Shown piece after piece: positions 32,006 through 42,274 of a stretch of 64,000 nt of DNA. The DNA lies in NCBI GenBank assembly GCA_019828595.1, contig JAHQRK010000001.1, forward strand, positions 2,790,001 to 2,854,000, read 5' to 3'. This DNA is from Aphanomyces cochlioides (Eukaryota; Oomycota; Saprolegniomycetes; Saprolegniales; Verrucalvaceae). The notes beneath the pieces are model-generated. The model had not been told where the DNA came from and ran no database searches. It was given only the letters and a program-made list of their open reading frames with translations. The first letter of the stretch is position 1; every line of letters begins with the position of its first letter. A program made the position numbers and the translations under genes.

Positions 32006-33076
32006 ATGCAACCGATCCTACTCAAGGGACACTCGCGCTCCATTACAATGATCAAACACAACCGTGAAGGGGATCTCCTTGTCACAGTTGCCAAGGATCA
32101 CGTGCCCTCGCTTTGGTACTCGCACAATGGCGAACGCATTGGTACTTTTCATGGACACACTGGTGCTGTCTGGGCTTGCGATATCTCATACAACTCGGAA
32201 TACCTCCTCACGGCTGCAGCCGATGCATCTGTCAAGCTTTGGGATATGCAGACTGGCAAGGAACTCTTCAGCTTCACGCACACGGGATCCGCTCGCTCCG
32301 TCAACTTCAGCCATGGCGACAAAATGTTTGTCTCCGTCGCAGATCAATTCGGCGAACATCCTCCGACTGTCTTTGTCTATGAATTGGCGCAAAATGGAGC
32401 CAAGCGTATGTGCTCACGATGCTCAATTTATCCTGAGTGTATGATGTAGAATCCAACCAACCTAAATTGGCCATCACGAAGCATGGACACCAAGGCCGTG
32501 TGACTGGTGCCTACTGGATGCCATTGAACGAAGCCATCTTGACTACTGGCGAAGACGGCTACGTCAAGCTTTTCCACCCAGAGGTATACTATTTATTGTC
32601 TACGAACGAATGCATGACAACAAATCTTGCAGACTGGAGCTCTTATCTCTGAAACCAAAGTACATAATGGTGTGATCACGAATCTCGCATTCAACAAGGA
32701 CAAGACCCTTGCTATTACATCGTCGAAAGATAACACGGCCAAGTTGATTGATTTGGAGACGATGGAAGTGCTCAAGACTTACGAGACGGATCGTCCTGTA
32801 AACTCTGCTAGCATTTCGCCCATCAAGGAACACGTCGTCTTGGGTGGTGGTCAAGAAGCCATGACGGTGACAGTGACTGCCGGTCGTGCCGGCAAGTTCG
32901 AAGCTCGTTTCTTCCACCAAGTGTACGAAGAAGAGTTTGCTCGAGTGAAGGGCCATTTCGGCCCCATCAACTCGATCACGTTCCATCCCAGTGGCAAGAG
33001 CTACACGAGCGGCGCCGAAGATGGTTATGTCAGAATACATCATTTCGACCAAGACTACTTGAACCGACAAGACTGA
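32006..33076 (+). CDS. EIF3I: Translation initiation factor eIF3 subunit I (WD40), three exons
   Basis: Exons 32006-32405, 32450-32583 and 32633-33076 join in frame to give 325 aa, the usual eIF3i length. Introns are 44 nt (GTATGT...TGTAG) and 49 nt (GTATAC...TGCAG). The start [20 protein letters not shown] is diagnostic, followed by WD repeats ([56 protein letters not shown]) and the C-terminal [20 protein letters not shown]. eIF3i sits on the small ribosomal subunit as part of eIF3. It is divergent to the FUS-like gene, with about 180 bp between starts. Confidence 0.96.
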
Positions 33077-33706
33077 ACGCTCGGCTGTGCATCGTAGTCA
33101 ACTCCCAAGCCAAGAGCCCTTTACCCAGGAACTCCTAATCTACTCGTTTGACGGCAATCTGTCCTCTTTGCAGCACGTATTCAATTGAAACTTCACAAAT
33201 ATTCGTTCAAAGGTAGCTTACGTCATGCACCCACTTGTAGCTGCATGCTAACACCAGGTTCGACAACAATTGTTAGAACTTTGCGGTATACGCATGGCTC
33301 AAGCGCTTGGCCCCTGTGAGTATTAGCTTCATGGGCAAGGACGTGGTTGTGGCAGAGGTTGCTTGGAATGTGGGTAGTCTTGGACTCATCTCAGGGTTCC
33401 AAGCTGCACTGGGATCCATTGGCAATACGAAGCTTGAGCTTCTTAGAACGATCTGTTGAAAGGAAGAAGCACCTACGAAAGTGGAGTTACGAGCAGACAT
33501 ACGTTTCCTAGGAGGTGTTTGAAATGGCAGGAGTAACAAAATTGAGCTCTATGAACGCTCTACCATCGACCCCCCCCCCTATTGTCGGAATGCCGTAGCC
33601 TGCTATACGCTGTAAGCTACGTCTACACCCTATGTGAGGAGGCATCGCAGCGGGCCATCCACGTCAATGCAGAAGTCTGGATGAAGTGTCTTTTTGCTCT
33701 GCTACC
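33077..33706. other. Intergenic stretch with one small minus-strand frame
   Basis: A 75-codon frame (33273-33500, minus) starting MSARNSTFVGASSF is Ser/Pro-rich and unrecognised. A C-homopolymer (CCCCCCCCC) lies near 33571-33579. Nothing else was seen. Confidence 0.3.
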
Positions 33707-33709
33707 TTA

Positions 33710-34037
33710 GGGTGTGTTCGCTGAAGCAAAAAAACTGGTTATTTGGTCGAAATTTGGATATTTTCTGAGAAATAACTGGATTTTTTGTGATTTCAGCGAA
33801 CACGAGTTTAATTCCAATCAGTTTGTCCCATGTCCAATTTCCCAGGAAATAACCAGCAAAAATAACCATCTCTGGAGGTGTTTATTCTGCGGGTTATTTT
33901 GATGAAGCTCTTCCATCATGGAAGTTTTTCACAAGAAGTTCCGCGGTGGAAGTCCACTTTTTCTCTCTTGGGTTACAATAACTAAGTTAAAATAACTGGT
34001 TATAGTAAATAACTGGTTGCCTTGTGCGAACACACCC
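33710..34037. mobile_element. Harbinger-type MITE with TTA target duplication
   Basis: Ends GGGTGTGTTCGC (33710-33721) and its complement (34026-34037), flanked by TTA at 33707-33709 and 34038-34040. The 3-bp TTA duplication is characteristic of PIF/Harbinger. The interior is AT-rich with repeated AATAACTGGTTAT words in both orientations. It ends about 100 bp before the MOB gene and may have entered its promoter. Confidence 0.75.
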
Positions 34038-34135
34038 TTAGGGTTTGGTTCCATGTTTCCTTGGAGTCACTTCAACGAAAAAGTGGATTTTAGCCAATCG
34101 CGGGCGGAGGAAAGAGAGTCTTTTCGCCAGTTGAG

Positions 34136-34765
34136 ATGAATGCTCTGGTGGGGAAGAACAGCGCGGGCACGAGGAACGTCGATTTTTATCAGTGGGGCGA
34201 CAAAGAAGCCGACGAGAAGCTGTTCACTGGACCTTTTCAAGCAGAGCAACGGATTCAGCGTGAAATCCGTCTGGATCCTCGCGGATTGAAGAAGATCTAC
34301 GATGTTCCGGAAGACATGGACGTGTACATTTGGCAATATGAACACATTCGTCAAGTGGTCAAGGAACTCAACATTCTCGTCGCATTGCTCGATGGCGCCT
34401 GCACGAAACAGTCGTGCACGATCATGAAAGCGACGGACGACTGGGTGTTTTTGTGTGCCGCCCACAAACAGCCCAAGGAATGCTGTGCGTTCGACTACAT
34501 TGTCCATACGTTGGACAATGCAAATCAGCTCTTGACGTCGTCGCGGATATTTCCTTCCCGTGTAAGTATCAACCGCGACGTGACGCAGTACTTTCAAAGC
34601 GTGGCAAGACGTCTGTACCGCATTTTCTCCCACACATTCTTCCATCATCCAGACGTCTTTCAGCATTTTGAGAGCTCGACGTTCCTTTGTCATCGATTTG
34701 TCTACTTCTCGATCCAGTTCAATTTGATCCCCAAGAACCTGCTCATTATCCCAGACATGAGCTAG
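34136..34765 (+). CDS. MOB4: MOB-family protein, MOB4/phocein type
   Basis: Single exon, 209 aa. It carries the MOB fold signatures: IWQYEHIRQVVKELN, zinc-site Cys in a CTKQSCTIM-type segment, FLCAAHKQPKECCAFDYIVHTLDNA and the His-containing RIFSHTFFHHPDVF, then FLCHRFVYF. The FLCAAHK-PKEC sequence and the TLD motif match MOB4/phocein rather than MOB1. Such proteins are adaptors of STRIPAK phosphatase-kinase complexes. The start is the first ATG in frame. A long antisense frame is a shadow. Confidence 0.88.
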   Translation: MNALVGKNSAGTRNVDFYQWGDKEADEKLFTGPFQAEQRIQREIRLDPRGLKKIYDVPEDMDVYIWQYEHIRQVVKELNILVALLDGACTKQSCTIMKATDDWVFLCAAHKQPKECCAFDYIVHTLDNANQLLTSSRIFPSRVSINRDVTQYFQSVARRLYRIFSHTFFHHPDVFQHFESSTFLCHRFVYFSIQFNLIPKNLLIIPDMS

Positions 34766-34876
34766 TTAGGCTAACGTGAATATACTACGCACATCTAGCT
34801 GCTTGTTTCATCTTGACTTTGCATCGCGGTCAAGCTAGCAAGAGAAAAAGGTGGAAAAGACTCCTAGACTATCAGT

Positions 34877-35563
34877 TTATGAACGACGAAGGTTGTTCAA
34901 GCGCGCTTCTAGTTCACTCACGGCAGAATCACCTCCTCCTGCAGCTTCGACAGGCGCTGGTGGAAGGGAGGCAGCTTGCGCTGGCGCGGGGGCTGCAACA
35001 GCAGTTGGACCAACTTGTACAGATGGAGCTTCAAGCAACGCGCCAGACATGTCGATGCCAATTTCATCGAGGACTTGGGAAACAATTTTATCTTCCTCTT
35101 CTTCGTCTTGATCGGCGTCCATAACGTCGTCGATCGTATCGCCGAGCATTTCTTGTTGCATTTCCATTTTTTCGCTTTCTTTGGTGTATTCCATCATGAT
35201 CTTGTTTAGTTTTGGCAAGTTCATCGTCTTGGCCATGGCCTTCATGACCTTGGTTGTGCCTTGCAGTGCACTAGTCATCGCTTCGGCAGATTTCGCGGTT
35301 TCCATCCGAAGCGCCACTGCTTGTAATTGAGACCTCATCGTATAAAACTTGGTGATGTGCTGCCTCGTCCTGACTAAATCTTTCGCCATGATTTTCACGG
35401 ACGCAATCTGGTTCTCTTTGGCCATCTTCTTGATTTCAATGATCAGTTTCTTCTCGGACATTTGCAGATTCGTCCGCTCGCGGTCCAAGTCGCGAATCGC
35501 GCGGTTGATCTCGCGCTTGTTCTCCCGCAATTGTTCCTTGAGTGTCGCGGGTTTGTTTCCCAT
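34877..35563 (-). CDS. VPS2: ESCRT-III subunit Vps2/CHMP2
   Basis: Single exon, 228 aa from the first ATG (35563). It has a basic N-terminal helix region (RENKREINRAIRDLDRER, EKKLIIEIKKMAKEN), KIMAKDLVRTRQHITKF, and the acidic C-terminal half with DTIDDVMDADQDEEEEDKIV and VLDEIGIDMS. The terminal LEARLNNLRRS is a MIM1-type motif that binds Vps4-family ATPases. Vps2 caps and remodels ESCRT-III filaments on endosomes. The N-terminus (MGNKP) is a little shorter than usual and carries a Gly2 that could be acylated. It is tail-to-tail with the MOB gene, 110 bp apart. Confidence 0.93.
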   Translation of the reverse strand: MGNKPATLKEQLRENKREINRAIRDLDRERTNLQMSEKKLIIEIKKMAKENQIASVKIMAKDLVRTRQHITKFYTMRSQLQAVALRMETAKSAEAMTSALQGTTKVMKAMAKTMNLPKLNKIMMEYTKESEKMEMQQEMLGDTIDDVMDADQDEEEEDKIVSQVLDEIGIDMSGALLEAPSVQVGPTAVAAPAPAQAASLPPAPVEAAGGGDSAVSELEARLNNLRRS

Positions 35564-35767
35564 GCTGCCCAACGTCGCGCAAATCTCGTTCTGGGCATCT
35601 CGGGGAAAAATTACATCGACGGAAGTTAAAAAAGTATACAAATTTCAAGTCATGTCGGAGTGTTTTTAAGGACAAGCGGTGTCCAACATCCGTCACTCAA
35701 AATGAGAACGTTGGTTATTTGTATTTTGGAGTTATTGCTAATTGAGAGGATAATTTCCTGCAAGATA

Positions 35768-36013
35768 TTGTTATTTACACTCTAAATTGTGACCGGAGTG
35801 AAAAATGTATCTATTTTTCCAAATCTATTTGAAATTGATAGCCAATCAAAATCGAGTATTTGCCTTCTTAACAAAAACACACGCAAAACACACATTCAAA
35901 ACTTTACTTTATTGAATGTACTTTCATATTTCACTTGAACTCACTATACATGAATAGTATTTGAGAATATTTCAATTTTTAGTCAAAAATACAAATTTCA
36001 GTGAAAAAGACAA
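35768..36013. mobile_element. TTGTC-family MITE, copy 2
   Basis: TTGTTATTTACACTC at the left and GTGAAAAAGACAA at the right, flanked by TA (35766-35767 and 36014-36015), 246 bp. It shares ends and inner words with 3967-4204 and 58626-59268, including AAATACAAATTTCAGTGAAA. Confidence 0.6.
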
Positions 36014-36015
36014 TA

Positions 36016-36436
36016 TTAAGTTCTGAATCAAAATTGACCGTAAATTTTTATTAATCTTTCTTTCATATTTATTCGTTTTGACAACATATTTGTATATAAG
36101 TTGAAATACATTGACCGAGAAATACATGAAGAAAAACACATATTTACTTATACAGGTATTTGCATATATTTTAGATACGTAAATTAAATTTAGTACAGTA
36201 TATTATTTTATAAAGGTATTTCTGTGTGGTTTCATTTTAGCAGTCAATTTTTAAATAGTGTAAGATCTAAATTTTATTTAATTTTTGGTATGAATCTGGA
36301 ATTAAATTAGATCCAACTTCGTGAGACGATGGGATATTTTAAAATAAATTTTGGTGATATTTATTTAATTTATTATTAGATTGCCTGACCGTTTCTCCAT
36401 ATTTGGGGCATTTTTCCTCTCAAGAACGGAGCAAGG
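36016..36436. other. AT-rich intergenic sequence
   Basis: Very AT-rich, with no frames or repeats that I can support. It includes the upstream region of the gene starting at 36437. Confidence 0.5.
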
Positions 36437-37492
36437 ATGCGGTGCGCAAGTGTCTTGGCGTTCTTGGCGACGTCGGTGGCCGCCGTGGTAGAAAACGCGT
36501 ACGTTCCCTTGATGTTGTGGGCCAATTCAGGGTATGAAGCCGTCCCATCGAAGGTTTGATGCGATTTTGGCATGTTTTTTTAGGGTCTTGGAGCATCCTG
36601 CAAATGACTTCGCAGGCAACCTTGCCAATGGAGAGTACTCGGTCTCGCACATCTCCAACACGCTTGCATTTCTTCAAGATAACGGTGACAACGTGAAAGA
36701 CTCGATGGTATGTATTCATGATGCGAATATGGGAGTGAGAGCTTTTGTGGACAGAACGCCCACACGCCATTTGAAGTGTTTTACCCTCGTGCGCATGCCC
36801 TTGTGCTTTTCGTGCGCGATACGTTGCGCCTTGATGAAATGGAACACTTCCAAGATACGCCTGTCGAAAACATTTACCGCAATGCTACGTCGTCGGTGGT
36901 GTATCCTCACACGATCCGATCGAATGGGGACAGTTTGGTGTCCGCCCTCCATCCTAGACATTCAATTGACATTGAAGGCGTCAAGGTATTGAGATCTTTC
37001 TCAATTGAATCTCATGATCTCATTTTCAATCAGGGCTTGTTGCAACGCACACCTACTCTAGGCGAGAACGACAAGACCGATTTGATCGTGGTGAAAATCA
37101 GCAACGATCTTTCATTCTCTGACGCTGCCGAGCTCATTCGTACGTCCGTCGCATTGTTTGACCATGCTGCGTACAACCGTGTGATTTACGGCTTGACGGG
37201 CAACAAAGCAACGAAAACTAGCGATGAATTTGAAGGTTTCCATCGTGCTTTGTTGAATGCGGCAGCCGTGGTGACTCCCTTGGTCTGTCCTCCAGGTTCG
37301 TACTTGAGCACTGCCCAAGCGGAACCCTTCTGCTTTACGCACTACGTCAACATGACGCCGACGATTTTGTCTGGACTCGTCTTGAGCCTCTTCTTCCTCT
37401 TCTGCGTCTACATTGGCTTGTACGCTCTCGATTCTATCCAAACGCCTCTCAAGTACCCTTCAATCGCTCCTCCCAAGGGCAAAGAGTACTAA
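36437..37492 (+). CDS. Secretory-pathway membrane protein, V-ATPase assembly/accessory-like (Voa1/Big1/Ac45 type), four exons
   Basis: Exons 36437-36531, 36584-36707, 36755-36985 and 37034-37492 join in frame (302 aa). Introns are 52, 47 and 48 nt, all GT-AG. A signal peptide covers the first 17 or so residues (VLAFLATSVAAVV). The lumenal part has NxS/T sites (IYRNATSS). Near the C-terminus there is a single membrane helix (ILSGLVLSLFFLFCVYIGLY) followed by the short tail LDSIQTPLKYPS. The hydrophobic helix plus IQTP tail is the signature of the Voa1/Big1/ATP6AP1 group, which helps assemble the V-ATPase V0 sector in the ER. The lumenal domain is too divergent for certainty. Confidence 0.65.
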
Positions 37493-37519
37493 GTCATCTC
37501 TCTAACGATGGAAAATATA

Positions 37520-38064
37520 TCAATTTGCATCTGATCGAGTCGAGTAGACGACTTGAATGTTGAGGGAACAGCCGTCGCAAGGGACGATCTCCACTTGCTC
37601 ATGAACTTCCTCGACGGTCAGCTAGACACTGGTAAGTCAAAGCAATATGTTTGTAGCAGGACGTACGACATAAAGTTCTCCACAACGGCATCCGTAGGTG
37701 TAATTCTCTTCGTCGGCATCGTACGTCATGTCAGCAAGGAGGATTTCGTCCGAAACGCGATGTTGAGACCGTAGTTTCTTCTCTATATACCGATCCATTC
37801 AAGCCAGTCTTCATGTAGATCGCAATAGAGCATACCATGGAGCATTTGATCGTATCGTTTCCTTGCATCGGCATCTCGAAGAACTTGATAGGCTTCGTGG
37901 ATTCTCTGAAAGTCTGCAGCATTTTCAACCGCGTTCGATACGCTCTGCTTGTCCGGGTGGCTCTGAAGGATCGCAGTGTGATATGCTCGCTTGATTTGCT
38001 CTCCAGAGCAGTCGCTCGAGACTTGGAGAACTTCATAATGCGTAGTGATTCCATCCATTGTCAT
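37520..38064 (-). CDS. DPH4: J-domain and CSL zinc-finger protein Dph4 (DNAJC24), three exons
   Basis: Exons 37836-38064, 37667-37782 and 37520-37621 join in frame (148 aa). Introns are 53 nt (GTATGC...ATATAG) and 45 nt (GTACGT...TCTAG). The J domain (HYEVLQVSSDCSGEQIKRAY, then the HPD tripeptide in SHPDKQS) is followed by a CSL-type zinc finger: CRCGELY and, after the second intron, CDGCSLNIQV supply four Cys. This architecture is that of Dph4, which supplies electrons and iron-binding for diphthamide synthesis on elongation factor 2. Without splicing the finger is invisible. It is tail-to-tail with the V-ATPase-like gene, 27 bp apart. Confidence 0.88.
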
Positions 38065-38375
38065 CTTGGTTGAAACGGTTCGTGGAAACGCAAGTCCGGA
38101 TAAGAACCAAGTAATACACAAAAAACCTGCCCGTGGATCCAACCTGACGGCGGCTACCGCGCGGCCAAACGGCGCCCCAACATGGGGATTCCAAGAAAAC
38201 AAGCTTCTTACCACGATAGCAGAAGTCTTGATCGTCTGGGAGCCGCCAGGCATCGTCTTTCTCGATGTTGTCGCAGTCAATCCAACTGGTCAGTACATTT
38301 AACCTAGGCATGTTTTTTCCGTCGGAAGACCGAATCTTCATTTCGCAACACATCCGAGAGAAGACACGGTCAAGT

Positions 38376-38876
38376 ATGTCGTCAGGAGTGAGTGCTTTGG
38401 ATGCCCTTGAGAGAGAATATGAAGCCGTGCTTCGCCAAAAGCCAATTTTGCCTGTCAACTTAGATGCTGTAAGACAGAGACCGGCGCTGGATGGAGCCGA
38501 CGGTGAAGAAGGACAAGAGTTTGATGAAATGCAATCGATCTGCTCCTATGCTGCAACGTGTGACGATGAACTTGAGAGAGAACATGAAAACGAAGAAGAC
38601 GACGAAGACGGGGAAGACTATGAATACGAACCACTGCAGAATGATGACGAAGACGATTGGGATAAAGAGGTGAACGAGATTGCTGCTGCAGACCCACCCG
38701 TGATTGTAAAACCTATCGACTTGAGCGACAACGACAAGGATGCCATCAAGAGAGCGATGCAAGAAATTACATTGCCAGCTCCTTCTTGGGGTAAGAATGT
38801 CACGGATGACCAGCTCGTCGAGATGGTGCAAGAGGCCACCATCTCTACTGTCAAGGACGAGCCCATGGAACCGTAA
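38376..38876 (+). CDS. Acidic protein resembling MEA1
   Basis: 166 aa from the ATG at 38376; an upstream in-frame ATG at 38265 would add 37 residues overlapping the promoter side. A long acidic stretch (EEDDEDGEDYEYEPLQNDDE) is followed by the C-terminal block IDLSDNDKDAIKRAMQEITL and APSWGKNVTDDQLVEMV. YEPL plus this block, with Pro-x-x-W and TD-Q, resembles the conserved end of MEA1 (male-enhanced antigen 1) proteins, whose role is poorly known. The gene is divergent to DPH4 and convergent with the MFS gene (22 bp apart). Confidence 0.6.
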   Translation: MSSGVSALDALEREYEAVLRQKPILPVNLDAVRQRPALDGADGEEGQEFDEMQSICSYAATCDDELEREHENEEDDEDGEDYEYEPLQNDDEDDWDKEVNEIAAADPPVIVKPIDLSDNDKDAIKRAMQEITLPAPSWGKNVTDDQLVEMVQEATISTVKDEPMEP

Positions 38877-38897
38877 AGAGAGATTAGCCACGACACG

Positions 38898-40554
38898 TTA
38901 CGTAGATATACTGCTCATCAAACTATTTGCATCTTGACGCTGTGGCAAAAGAAGCGGTTGTAGGACTACACGATACCGCTGGGTAGATTGAGGCGCAACG
39001 ATGAGATAGGCAAAAGCGACGACAACAAGGAGCATAGAAGCCGCGACTGCAAAGATCATGCTTGGCATGCCACCGCAATTTAATCTCGACCTGTCTTCAA
39101 GAACTCCACGGTATCCTAAAGGGCATATACGTGGATGGGCCAATTTCATCGCGTCCGAAATGGACCAGCGCATTATATGCTTGGCACAAGGAACACCAAG
39201 AACCTAGAGTCATGTTTCAAATTGCACGTAGTATGGTATTACCACGGCGGCAGTGGAGATGGCAGCAAGTCTTCCATGGAGCGTTCCATGGTCTTTAGGA
39301 TGAACGAGTTGGTGGCAAATAGATCGCAAGGCTGGAAAACCCACGGCATGTAGCATGCCAATGCCAAAAAGAAGATAAAGCTGCCATCCCTACGCAAGAA
39401 CGAGAGATTAGCCCTGGAATCGTAGCGAAGGTGTCTACTCTAGTCGTAGCTGTTGTCGCAGCAAACACACTGGCCTGGAGGATAAATGCACCAAGAACAA
39501 GGTGGCGATTACTTGGATCCATGCGGACTAGCAGGGTCAAAGCCACCGTCTAGAGATAAGAGTGAGAGAGGCTTGGGGTAGAGTTAGACCATGCAGAAGA
39601 CGAGACAGAAGCCTTGAAAGCTCACAAAGACAAGCATGTCAGAGAGCTGCCTAGGAAGAACTTAGACCTCGAAGAAACATTATTGATTTGTCTACCAGCC
39701 AAAGCGGTAATTAGCATAGAAGTACCTACGAAGAGATGAACACGATGAAAAACTGGGGAGAGAGCTTACATGACAACATGGATTGTTCCTACAAGATGGA
39801 CGCAAAAGTAAAAGACGAATATGTCAAAGACATTTGACTGACGTCGACAGAGTCCCAGGGATGAAACGTAGGCTTGCCAGATCGAGTTCAAGGGCTTACG
39901 ATCAACTTCGTCGAGAGTTTCGTGCACGCAGCAGCATGCAATGAAAAATCCAAGTAGATTGAGTCCCACCGCGGCCCCAAATGGCGCTTTGTTGTGGAAT
40001 GTCCAGAGAATGTGACCGACAACCAACCCGACCGTCAAACCAACACCGAATGCAGCAGTGACAAGACCAAACCTTGATGTCAAATGTGTTTTAGCCACGG
40101 AGTCACTTGCCATCGCATAGCCTAGTCAAAGCTCACATCAACACTTGCGTCATGGGGTAATGGCTGCGGTACCCATGGCGAAACATGCATTGAGCGTTGC
40201 CAGAAGGAGATAAACGCCTTGTGTCAAGTACTTGGACGATATAATGGCAAGGCCAATCGTCATACACGAGTGGACAATACAGCATGCAATCAAGATGGGC
40301 TTTCTTCCATACTTGTCGGAGAGAGTGCCGAGGAGCGGTCCAAACATGAGCTGCAATCCAAGCAGCATGGCGATCCATCTCACGATCCACGCATCATGAT
40401 GCGCCGAGACGTCGTGGTAGATATCATCGAATAGATCAGGTTCTGAGAAGACAAGGATGCAGACCGAGCAGGAGTACATGGAAAGCACAGTGAGGACTGC
40501 CCATGGCCGCTTCATCTTGGTTCCATGCATCATCATTCCATCAACAGCGGACAT
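38898..40554 (-). CDS. Major facilitator superfamily transporter, seven exons
   Basis: Exons (high to low): 40173-40554, 39770-40121, 39696-39725, 39590-39650, 39439-39549, 39243-39389, 38898-39203. They join in frame to 462 aa. Introns are 39-51 nt, all GT-AG. The protein has about 12 hydrophobic segments. The MFS motif after helix 2 is clear (GPLLGTLSDKYGRKPIL) and a related loop motif occurs in the second half (VHPKDHGTLHGRLAAIS). A short cytosolic tail ends SSIST. The substrate is unknown; the pattern is of the MFS_1/TetA-like group. The start lies 51 bp from a Harbinger element that separates it from the divergent decarboxylase gene. Confidence 0.85.
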
Positions 40555-40707
40555 TTGAAAGGTCGCAATAGAAAATTAGAATTTTTAACCAATTAGTTTA
40601 ATTTAGGCCGGGTCTGGATGCCACAACAAATATTCGTCAGAAAAAAATAGACACAACGTTTTCCCGAAAAAATAGTGCGCTCATTTTCATAAATATTTAT
40701 TTACGGT

Positions 40708-41735
40708 TTGATGCCAAGGGTTGCTCCAATAAAATATCATATCCGTTTTTGCGCTCAAAGCCCAATGGTCAACAAGCTCTTGATTCTCGGCTATCTTCGC
40801 AGATGGACTAAAGCCCGCCGACGCAACAACTTGGTGAAATTTTCAATCTACCACAATATTGCTTTCGTTACAAAAACACCGAAGCGCACATCGATATTGA
40901 CTGGTGCAGCATGGATGAAGGAAATGATGGCTGGGAATGAACACGCCTTTGTCGAGAACTTTAGAATGCCCAAGACGATATTCTGTGCCCTCGCTCACGA
41001 CCTCGAGTGCCATGGTGGGTAGAAAGAGTCTCAGTTCACCAACAAGTATGAGCAACTTGGGATCTTTCTCTACTTTGCCGGCCAGCATGCGTCAAGTGCT
41101 GAATTACAGCAGCGATTTCAGCATTCTGCCGAGACAACTACTAGACATCTACGGCATGTAGTGTCTTGCATCAATTCATTATCGTCAACATACATCCAAA
41201 TACCACCCAACGACAGTCCAGTCCCGAAAGAAATCCACAAGAATCCCAAGTTCTATCCCTATTTTGCAAAATGCAGAATAGCTGTGGACGGAACACACAT
41301 ACCCGTTTGGGTTCCTCAGTCCATGGTGGCACCATTTCAAGGAAGAAAGGGGGTCGCAATGAACGTTTTAGCTGCTTGCGACTTTGATTTGATGTTCACT
41401 TACGTTTTAGCCGGCTGGGAAGGATCAGCTGGCGATGGCAAAGTGTATGCTGATGCGTTGACGAAAGGCTACGCGTTGCCTGTGGATCTGTTTGATATTA
41501 TGGATGCAGGGTTTGCCTTAACCACAAAAGCTCTGACACCATATCGATCGACAAGCTATCACTTGAAGGATTTTTGGTCGCGGCCAGCAAGCACCACAAA
41601 ACAAAGAAGAACTATTTAACTTGCGTCATGCCATGCTGCGGAATGTTATTGAGCGCATATTTGGAATACTCAAAAGAAGATTTCCAGTTCTTTCGCATGC
41701 GGTTCAATACGACTATCAATTTCAGTTCTTTTGAG
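40708..41735 (+). pseudogene. Harbinger transposase of the composite element
   Basis: N-terminal helical part 40708-41019, stop, then another frame (about 41050-41160), then the main frame from 41161: CRIAVDGTHIPVWVP (first catalytic Asp), GWEGSAGDGKVYADAL (second Asp) and, after a frame change near 41590, LRHAMLRNVIERIFGILKRR with the catalytic Glu. The order and motifs are those of DDE_Tnp_4/PIF-Harbinger. Some of the frame changes may be short introns, but the last part is followed at once by the inverted repeat, so the C-terminus is probably lost. Confidence 0.75.
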
Positions 41736-42274
41736 TATTCCAAATATGCGCTCAATAACAATACGTCTTTAGGATTGTATTCATTGACAATGGCAGTGAT
41801 TGCCATCTTCCAGTCCAATACTCTGGTCATATCGACGACTGCAGATTCTCCAGACAGTGGTCGAAATTGAATGTTATGTCGAGCGCGGAAATTATGGAGC
41901 CATCCGTTAGAGGCTCGGAAGTTCTGAAGATTCATCGCAGCCGCACAACGTCGAGCAGCCTCATGAATCATGGGTCCACTGATGGCAAGGACTTTTGTAG
42001 ACCTCGCTTTGCAAAACCACACGTATACGCGGTGGTCTAGTTCTAGTGCATCGCCGACCAAGCGGCAGGGTCGTTTTGAGTCGGGGTCTCCATTTTGAGC
42101 AATTTGGTCGGCAATTTGGTCCCTTGTGTGCTTGATGCGTGTTATCATAGCTTTCGAACAGTTAAACCTTTGACATATTGTCTTGTATGGAGTGGCTGCG
42201 TCAATCAGCTCGACAATCTTCGCCCTTTCAGTAAGGCTCAACTCAACCATGTCGCGTGGTGTCAATCGAACCAA
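41612..42274 (-). CDS. Tc5/CENP-B-type DNA-binding protein, truncated, inside the Harbinger element
   Basis: Starts at 42274 (MVRLTPRDMVELSLTERAKI). Residues 10-65 form a psq-like helix-turn-helix (IDAATPYKTICQRFNCSKAM). Residues 80-145 form the second CENP-B/Tc5 helix-turn-helix (FCKARSTKVLAISGPMIHEA, then ASNGWLHNFRARHNI). After NEYNPKDV, where pogo/Tc5 transposases begin their DDE domain, the sequence switches into the inverted copy of the Harbinger gene. Thus the DNA-binding half of a pogo-like protein has lost its catalytic half. It is convergent with the Harbinger transposase. Confidence 0.7.
   Translation of the reverse strand: MVRLTPRDMVELSLTERAKIVELIDAATPYKTICQRFNCSKAMITRIKHTRDQIADQIAQNGDPDSKRPCRLVGDALELDHRVYVWFCKARSTKVLAISGPMIHEAARRCAAAMNLQNFRASNGWLHNFRARHNIQFRPLSGESAVVDMTRVLDWKMAITAIVNEYNPKDVLLLSAYLEYSKELKLIVVLNRMRKNWKSSFEYSKYALNNIPQHGMTQVK

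Noticed and set aside
34067..34693. Long minus-strand frame (208 codons)
   Set aside because: It lies exactly opposite the MOB4 gene, has no motif, and is a shadow of codon composition.
35564..35641. N-terminal extension of the Vps2 gene
   Set aside because: The open frame upstream of 35563 has no ATG; its first codon would be TTG.
39100..39145. An extra intron near the end of the MFS gene (GTATATGCCC...GACAG)
   Set aside because: Removing it brings a stop into frame, while reading through keeps the last membrane helix open.
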